Assembly: GCA_943330925.2 (NCBI GenBank)
Contig: CALQJP020000046.1
Span: forward strand, 1-11,136
Direction of reading: 5' to 3'
Source of the DNA: Chryseobacterium gleum
GTDB lineage: Bacteria > Bacteroidota > Bacteroidia > Flavobacteriales_D > Sanyastnellaceae
Length of the DNA stretch: 11,136 nt
A model generated the notes under the pieces. The model saw nothing but the letters and a program-made list of their open reading frames with translations, was not told where the DNA came from and did not search any database. Positions within the stretch are counted from its first letter, which is position 1. Each line of letters opens with the position of its first letter. A program made the position numbers and the translations under genes. Positions 6,783 through 11,136 of this stretch are shown here, one piece after another.

Positions 6783-7577
6783 ATGACCCACAACCTCCCT
6801 CACCTCACCGCAGAAGTAATCGCCCTCAGCAAATCCATCGGTGCATGGATGAAAGCACAAACCAACGTACACGAAGAGATGGCCGAGGTGAAGAGCGAGA
6901 ACAACCTTGTCACATATGTCGATAAGGAAAGTGAGCGGCGCTTTGTGGAGGGTTTGCGCGCACTATTGCCCGAGGCGGGTTTTGTGGCGGAGGAAGGTAC
7001 AGGCGAACGCAATGCCTCGGGACTCAATTGGATAATCGATCCGCTTGATGGCACTACCAACTTCGTGCATGGCATGCCGGTGTGGTGCACGAGCATTGGC
7101 CTGTGCGACGGCATAACGCCTATTCTCGGTGTCATCTACGACCCCAACACCGACGAGTGCTTCAGCGCTTTCAAAGGCGGTGGTGCTTTTCTGAACGACA
7201 AGACCATTCATGTTTCACAGGTAGCCACGGTGCAACAGTCATTGCTCGCTACAGGCTTTCCCTACGATGACTTCGGACGTGAAGAGGCGTACATTGAATT
7301 GTTTCGCAAACTCATTCGAGGCACGCGTGGGCTGCGCAGGCTGGGCAGCGCGGCACTCGACATGGCATGGACGGCATGCGGACGCGTAGAAGGTTTCTAC
7401 GAATACGGCCTCAACCCGTGGGATGTGGCTGCAGGTGCCATCATCGTGCAAGAGGCCGGAGGTATTGTTACAGAGTTCAATGGTGGCGACAACTTCATTT
7501 TCGGAGAGGACCTGGTGTGCACCAACGGCCTCACGCACGATGAAATGCTGCGCATCATACAAACCTACTTTCCATAA
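6783..7577 (+). CDS. Inositol monophosphatase family protein (SuhB/IMPase-like)
   Basis: This 264-residue protein has the usual length of bacterial IMPase-family enzymes (E. coli SuhB is 267). It carries the metal-binding acidic set in the right order: VAEEGTG with Glu70/Glu71, then WIIDPLDGTTNFVHG (83-97, motif A; Asp86, Asp89, Thr91) and NPWDVAAGAIIVQEAGG (211-227, motif B; Asp214). The family uses Mg2+ to hydrolyse phosphate from inositol monophosphates or, in relatives, from 3'-phosphoadenosine 5'-phosphate, fructose-1,6-bisphosphate, NADP or histidinol phosphate. The motif A wording fits the inositol-phosphatase branch, but the substrate is not certain. No signal peptide; cytoplasmic. 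Start ATG 6783 gives the conventional N-terminus. It is the only plus-strand gene in the window, and it ends on a terminator hairpin shared with the converging neighbour. Confidence 0.93.
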   Translation: MTHNLPHLTAEVIALSKSIGAWMKAQTNVHEEMAEVKSENNLVTYVDKESERRFVEGLRALLPEAGFVAEEGTGERNASGLNWIIDPLDGTTNFVHGMPVWCTSIGLCDGITPILGVIYDPNTDECFSAFKGGGAFLNDKTIHVSQVATVQQSLLATGFPYDDFGREEAYIELFRKLIRGTRGLRRLGSAALDMAWTACGRVEGFYEYGLNPWDVAAGAIIVQEAGGIVTEFNGGDNFIFGEDLVCTNGLTHDEMLRIIQTYFP

Positions 7578-7605
7578 AAAAAGGCCCCGCAATGCGAGGC
7601 CCTTT
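7576..7605. terminator. Bidirectional intrinsic terminator between convergent genes
   Basis: Bases 7583-7590 (ggccccgc) pair with 7594-7601 (gcgaggcc) around an aat loop, with one c/a mismatch. The stem is preceded by seven A (7576-7582) and followed by cttt. Read on the minus strand the hairpin is followed by seven T, an ideal intrinsic terminator for the secreted-protein gene that stops at 7623. Read on the plus strand it has a shorter T-run and overlaps the stop codon of the inositol-monophosphatase-family gene. Confidence 0.85.
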
Positions 7606-7622
7606 CTATCGAATCGTATCTT

Positions 7623-10319
7623 TTATTCTTTGATGAAACGAACGGCCTGTGCGCCCTCGGTAATTACGTGGTAGATACCGCTGCTCCACACTTGCGTATC
7701 AATGGTATGCGTGAATCCTGCCTGAAGGGTTGAATAAACAACACTTCCGCGGGCATCCACAACAATCAAATTACCCAAAACCGTGTCGCTCGATACGCGC
7801 ACTTGATCACGGGCCGGGTTCGGATAAACATTGGGCGCATCCATGCGCGCATCGTTCACTCCCATGAAGCACGGAGCGCAGCTCGAGAAACAAACCGTTG
7901 GCATGGTCACATTATTGGTGTTGGTTGTAACCGAACGGTTGTATCCGCCAAAACCATCATCGATGCCGCATTCAAACGGAACCGTTTCCGCTCCTGCGAA
8001 ATCGTTACCGTTGATGAACTTGAATAACACCTGCTCATTTTCTGCAACCTCCACAGTGGTGCGATATACCGCCGGAGAAATCTCTTCCATCGCGTTTGCG
8101 GTAGGCGAGAAGTTATTGAAGCTACCGGCCACGTGCACTCCCAGAGGACTGATGGTTACATCCGTCATCTCCACTGTAATGGTGAGAGTAAGGGTCGGAA
8201 CAACTACGCATGCTGCGCATTCGTTGAAGCACACCGGAGCGATTTCTTGATTGGCTGTTGCCGTAAACGAACGGTTGAAACCACCGAAGCCATCCGACAC
8301 GCCGCAGTCGGCGGGAACCGATTCCCACGTTGTTCCGTTGATGAACTTATATGAAACATCATCACCCGTGTTGACAGCAATCGGCAACTGGTAAATTCCA
8401 TTGCCCAGCGGTATCATGAGCGACTCCGTTGCATTCCATCCGTTGAATGATCCTGCAACATATACTTCGTCGTTTGTAACCGACTGGTTGGTCATATCGA
8501 CCTGCAGGGTTACAATCACAAGCGTTTGTGGCAAGCAATCGATGCATTCGCCAAAACAAACCACGTCGAACAAGGTATCGTTTTGTCCAGCAAGGAAGGC
8601 ACGGTTGTAACCGCCAAAACCATTGTCGACTCCGCATTCAGCAGGCACGATTTCTTCAGGTGCTCCCCACACATTTCCGTTCAGGAATTTGTAGGCGACT
8701 TCTGTTCCGATTTCAATCGCTGCAGTGTACGTGTAAATTCCATCACCGTCCGCATCGGTCATTTCGCTGGTACCCGGTGTCCATCCCTGAAAACTTCCTG
8801 CAACAAAAACACCGTCGGCACTCACGCTTTCATTACTCATGTTTACCTGGAAGGTCACGTCGATGGTCGTTGGAACTACGATTGGTTCGCAATCTGTGCA
8901 TGAGCCAAAGCAAATCGGACCATAGATGTTTTCAATTTCACCAACCAAGAATGAACGGTTGAAGGACCCGAAGCCGTCATTCACTCCGCACTCAGCAGGC
9001 ACGGTTTCCGAGAACGCCCAATCCAATCCGTTTAAAAAGCGGAACTGCACCAGACTGCCAACTTCAGCGGTGAGGATTACTTCGTAAATACCATCGCCAT
9101 CGGCATCGGTCATAGGCGTATCGCCCGGCACCCAATTCTGCAGCTCGCCCACGTAATGAACACCATCGGCGCTTACAGTTTCGTTGGCCATGTTTACCAG
9201 GAAGGTAACGTCCACTAGTTGTGGAACAACTTCACAATCGGTGCATGAAGCAAAGCACACGGGAGGCACCGTTACATCGGATGAACCTGTTTCTAGCAAA
9301 CGATTGTAAGCACCAAAACCATCGGGCAAACCACACACACCGGGAACTGCCTCAGCGCCATCGAACGTATCGCCGTTGATGAACTTATAGAGCAGATTTG
9401 CGTTTGCATCGACTGTCACTGTTACTGTGTAAATACCATCAGCGTCGTCGTCTGCCATTGGGTTGGCCATTGCATCCCAACCCTGAAAATTTCCAGCCAC
9501 ATGCACACCCGCAGCACTTACTGTTTGCTGCGACATATTTACTTGGAGCGTCACATCGATCGTGGGTGTTATGACAACACAATCGGCACACTCATCAAAA
9601 CAAACGCTAGCAAGCGTTACATCGGCATTTCCAAAATCCAAAAAGCGGTAAGGCATGCCCATGAAATTGGTGGCACATGCCGAAGGCACCGTTTCTACAT
9701 CTGCGATGCCGATTCCATTTTGAAAGCGGTAGTAGATATTCTGATTGGTATCGAGTTCAACCACCGCAGTGTAAATCCCATCGGCATCGGCATCACTCAT
9801 AGGGGCGCTTAGCAAAGCACCAAACTGCGGCACAATGACCACGTTCACCCCGTTCGGGCTTACGCTCTGCTGCGTCATGTTTACTGAAAAAGTAACGTTC
9901 GCGGTTGGTGGCGCAGGGCAGTTTTCGCACGATGCGAAACAAACCGGACCATATACAACCTCAGGCGCAGTAGGTGTAAACGTCCTGTTGTACCCTCCTA
10001 CTCCGTTCGAAACACCACAAGCCTGCGGTGCATTCTCATCTTGGCCGATACCCCAGTTATTTCCATTGATGAACTTAAACTGAATGGGTGTTCCTGTGGG
10101 AACAACCTGGGTGTATTCATAAATACCATCGCCATCCGCATCAGTCATGGCGGTAGCGCCCGGCTGCCACTGAGGCGATTGAAATGTACCGGCAATGTGC
10201 ACTCCATTGGCGTTGATGGTTAGACCCTGCATGTTTACCAAAAAGGTAACTGAAGATTGTGCGATTGAAGCGGTCGCAGAAAGAATAGCTGCGACAGTCA
10301 GTAGTAAAAATCTTTTCAT
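7623..10319 (-). CDS. Secreted seven-module Cys-rich protein with T9SS sorting domain
   Basis: This 898-residue protein begins with a signal peptide (1-20, ASIAQ). Seven tandem modules follow (residues 24-134, 142-247, 256-362, 371-477, 487-595, 603-704, 713-817), each starting with a VTF-x-VNM-like strand, then GVHVAGxFQGW, (T)DADGDGIY, a YKFINGxxW strand, ECGVxDGFGGYNR and ending VCFxSCxxC. The strand order and the KFINGxxW signature resemble E-set/starch-binding-like beta-sandwich modules (CBM20/CBM48 type), so binding of polysaccharide is a reasonable guess; no catalytic domain is present. DADGDG loops suggest calcium binding. Residues 822-898 are a type A T9SS sorting domain (YPNPARD at 832-838), so the protein is exported across the outer membrane and probably attached to the surface or released. 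Start ATG 10319 with a good signal peptide. The gene is flanked by its own terminator at 7576-7605. It may be an adhesin or glycan-binding surface protein; function not established. Confidence 0.88.
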   Translation of the reverse strand: MKRFLLLTVAAILSATASIAQSSVTFLVNMQGLTINANGVHIAGTFQSPQWQPGATAMTDADGDGIYEYTQVVPTGTPIQFKFINGNNWGIGQDENAPQACGVSNGVGGYNRTFTPTAPEVVYGPVCFASCENCPAPPTANVTFSVNMTQQSVSPNGVNVVIVPQFGALLSAPMSDADADGIYTAVVELDTNQNIYYRFQNGIGIADVETVPSACATNFMGMPYRFLDFGNADVTLASVCFDECADCVVITPTIDVTLQVNMSQQTVSAAGVHVAGNFQGWDAMANPMADDDADGIYTVTVTVDANANLLYKFINGDTFDGAEAVPGVCGLPDGFGAYNRLLETGSSDVTVPPVCFASCTDCEVVPQLVDVTFLVNMANETVSADGVHYVGELQNWVPGDTPMTDADGDGIYEVILTAEVGSLVQFRFLNGLDWAFSETVPAECGVNDGFGSFNRSFLVGEIENIYGPICFGSCTDCEPIVVPTTIDVTFQVNMSNESVSADGVFVAGSFQGWTPGTSEMTDADGDGIYTYTAAIEIGTEVAYKFLNGNVWGAPEEIVPAECGVDNGFGGYNRAFLAGQNDTLFDVVCFGECIDCLPQTLVIVTLQVDMTNQSVTNDEVYVAGSFNGWNATESLMIPLGNGIYQLPIAVNTGDDVSYKFINGTTWESVPADCGVSDGFGGFNRSFTATANQEIAPVCFNECAACVVVPTLTLTITVEMTDVTISPLGVHVAGSFNNFSPTANAMEEISPAVYRTTVEVAENEQVLFKFINGNDFAGAETVPFECGIDDGFGGYNRSVTTNTNNVTMPTVCFSSCAPCFMGVNDARMDAPNVYPNPARDQVRVSSDTVLGNLIVVDARGSVVYSTLQAGFTHTIDTQVWSSGIYHVITEGAQAVRFIKE
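7626..7856 (-). other. T9SS type A C-terminal sorting domain
   Basis: Residues 822-898 of the seven-module protein contain YPNPARDQVRV (832-842), then two beta-strands with VVDARGSVVY (853-862) and a final strand ending SSGIYHVITEG...VRFIKE. This is the Por secretion C-terminal domain that directs proteins through the type IX secretion machinery of Bacteroidota, where it is normally cleaved by PorU after export. No T9SS machinery gene is in the window. Confidence 0.92.
7869..10250 (-). repeat. Seven tandem protein modules with Cys + CX3CX2C
   Basis: Module DNA positions, in translation order, are 10250-9918, 9896-9579, 9554-9234, 9209-8889, 8861-8535, 8513-8208 and 8183-7869. Each has a lone Cys (residues 101, 215, 329, 444, 562, 672, 784) followed 25-26 residues later by a CX3CX2C cluster; these 28 are all the cysteines in the protein. 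Modules 1, 3, 4 and 5 are closest to the consensus. Module 2 has lost GVHVAGxF and GYNR (it reads GVNVVIVPQF and GMPYRF). Module 6 has lost the DADGDG loop, keeping GNGIY, and module 7 has only PAVY at that place. The linkers between modules are short and Pro/Val/Thr-rich. Repeat identity at the DNA level is moderate, so the modules are old duplications rather than recent ones. Confidence 0.9.
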
Positions 10320-10391
10320 CGGTTATTCGGTTAATGGGCACGAATATAAGTGTATTCGGTACACTTAGCGCTCCACAAAACCGACCTCCTC
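10320..10391 (-). promoter_or_regulatory. Intergenic segment with perfect 8-bp inverted repeat
   Basis: Between the right-edge gene's stop and the seven-module protein's start, bases 10347-10354 (taagtgta) and 10360-10367 (tacactta) form a perfect inverted repeat around ttcgg. On the minus strand it is followed immediately by TATATTCG (10348-10341), one base off the Bacteroidota -7 consensus TAnnTTTG and about 20 bases before the start codon. No -33 TTTG is at the usual 17-23 base spacing. It could be an operator overlapping a promoter, or a weak terminator of the upstream gene; there is no T-tract. Confidence 0.35.
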
Positions 10392-11136
10392 TTAGTCTTT
10401 ATCGTAATCGAAATCGGCAGGTTTCAAGCGCTGATTTTGTCGAAGGAATATCTTGTAATCGCGGAAGCGATCCTTCACAAAAACAAGAAAGTCATATTGA
10501 GAACTTTGAATCAAGAACTCATCGGAGACATTGAGATAGGTAATGAAATCGTCGAATTGCGCATCATCGAGCGCGATGATTTCATAGTCGACATACAAGC
10601 GAAACAGCTCCTTGAGCAACTCTCGTTTGCGGTCCTCATTCTCGAGGTAAGCAACTTGTCGCTTCGATCGTTCTACTTTGCTAAACTGCTGATAGAGGAA
10701 TGTAATAGGGCTCGCTGCCGCATTGATTCCGCTGAGCATGTAGTCCTTTTCATCGTATCCGAGCTTCAGAATATCCTCTTGTATTTGCTCAAGGTCGCGC
10801 GGGGCAAATACCTCTACTTCAGAGAGCATGTAGGTGCGCGTTTCGAGATACAATTTTAACTTGAAATTTTCGCTGTATGTGGAATCCGTATAAGTTACAT
10901 AACGCGTCTGAAACCCTAATGATGTTATGGCAAGCGTATCGCCACGCTGGCATTTCAGTTCAAATGATCCGCTGGGCTTACCAAACGATCCCTTCTTGGT
11001 AGATCGGTTTATAATAATGGCATTCGGAATGGGTTGATCCATTTCATCTCGCAATTCTCCTCTAACGATTATGGATGTAGTATCTCGAACCTGGGCCGCC
11101 ACGCCATATGCAATAAAAACCATGCAGAGCGTGAAG
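10392..11136 (-). CDS. Carboxypeptidase-like regulatory domain protein (N-terminus cut by window edge)
   Basis: The reading frame runs to the right edge without a stop. The first in-window ATG (11123) gives 243 residues, but the codons before it encode FTLC, continuing the hydrophobic run MVFIAYGVAA, so the signal peptide and true start lie just outside the window. Cleavage is likely near VAAQ. Counting from that ATG, residues 18-95 form a carboxypeptidase D regulatory-like beta-sandwich: VRGELRDEMDQPIPNAII, TKKGSFGKPSGSFEL, GDTLAITSLGF, as in TonB-dependent receptor N-termini. The remaining 150 residues are charged and mostly helical, with no transmembrane segment, and I do not recognise a family. 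Small proteins of this layout are common in Bacteroidota and are periplasmic or outer-membrane-associated with unknown function. The stop TAA is at 10394-10392, 72 bases ahead of the seven-module gene. Confidence 0.85.
   Translation of the reverse strand, partial: FTLCMVFIAYGVAAQVRDTTSIIVRGELRDEMDQPIPNAIIINRSTKKGSFGKPSGSFELKCQRGDTLAITSLGFQTRYVTYTDSTYSENFKLKLYLETRTYMLSEVEVFAPRDLEQIQEDILKLGYDEKDYMLSGINAAASPITFLYQQFSKVERSKRQVAYLENEDRKRELLKELFRLYVDYEIIALDDAQFDDFITYLNVSDEFLIQSSQYDFLVFVKDRFRDYKIFLRQNQRLKPADFDYDKD

Noticed and set aside
7869..10250. CX3CX2C clusters as radical SAM iron-sulfur motifs
   Set aside because: The spacing matches the radical SAM signature, but the motif occurs seven times in beta-rich modules of an exported T9SS protein with no TIM barrel. 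Disulfides are far more likely.

Overview
The window most likely comes from a member of the Bacteroidota, probably a flavobacterial or related marine/freshwater lineage. Four things suggest this: a secreted protein with a type IX secretion (T9SS) C-terminal sorting domain, an MbnP-family protein paired with a di-heme peroxidase and a YHYH protein, a carboxypeptidase-like regulatory-domain protein, and the absence of clear Shine-Dalgarno sequences. This assignment comes from gene content only.

Layout. From 1 to 6404 all genes read on the minus strand in one tight series. In transcription order they are: a FdhF/YdeP-type molybdopterin oxidoreductase (6404-4080), a family 2 glycosyltransferase with a TTG start (4061-3375), a DUF58 protein with a von Willebrand-like MIDAS motif (3314-2379), an MbnP-family protein (2336-1644), a di-heme cytochrome c peroxidase/MauG-like protein (1659-643) and a YHYH-domain protein cut by the left edge (629-1). 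The gaps are 18, 60, 42, -16 (overlap) and 13 bases, so a single transcript is possible. The last three genes are the tightest and form the most convincing functional unit: a secreted or periplasmic metal-binding protein, its probable oxidising di-heme partner, and a further secreted protein.

From 6405 to 6782 lies a gene-free divergent region built largely of short repeats: a GC-rich hairpin repeat, a degenerate tract of gccattc-like units, and an ATG-less open frame on the minus strand. It must also hold the promoters for both flanking transcription units. An inositol-monophosphatase-family gene (6783-7577) reads rightward. It converges with the next gene on a short bidirectional terminator hairpin (7576-7605).

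From 7623 to 10319, on the minus strand, is a large secreted protein with seven tandem modules of about 105-110 residues, each with one Cys followed by a CX3CX2C cluster, and a T9SS sorting domain. All 28 cysteines of the protein sit in these motifs. At the right edge (10392-11136, minus) is an exported protein with an N-terminal carboxypeptidase-like regulatory domain. Its true start lies outside the window.

No tRNA, rRNA, CRISPR array, transposase or phage gene was seen.
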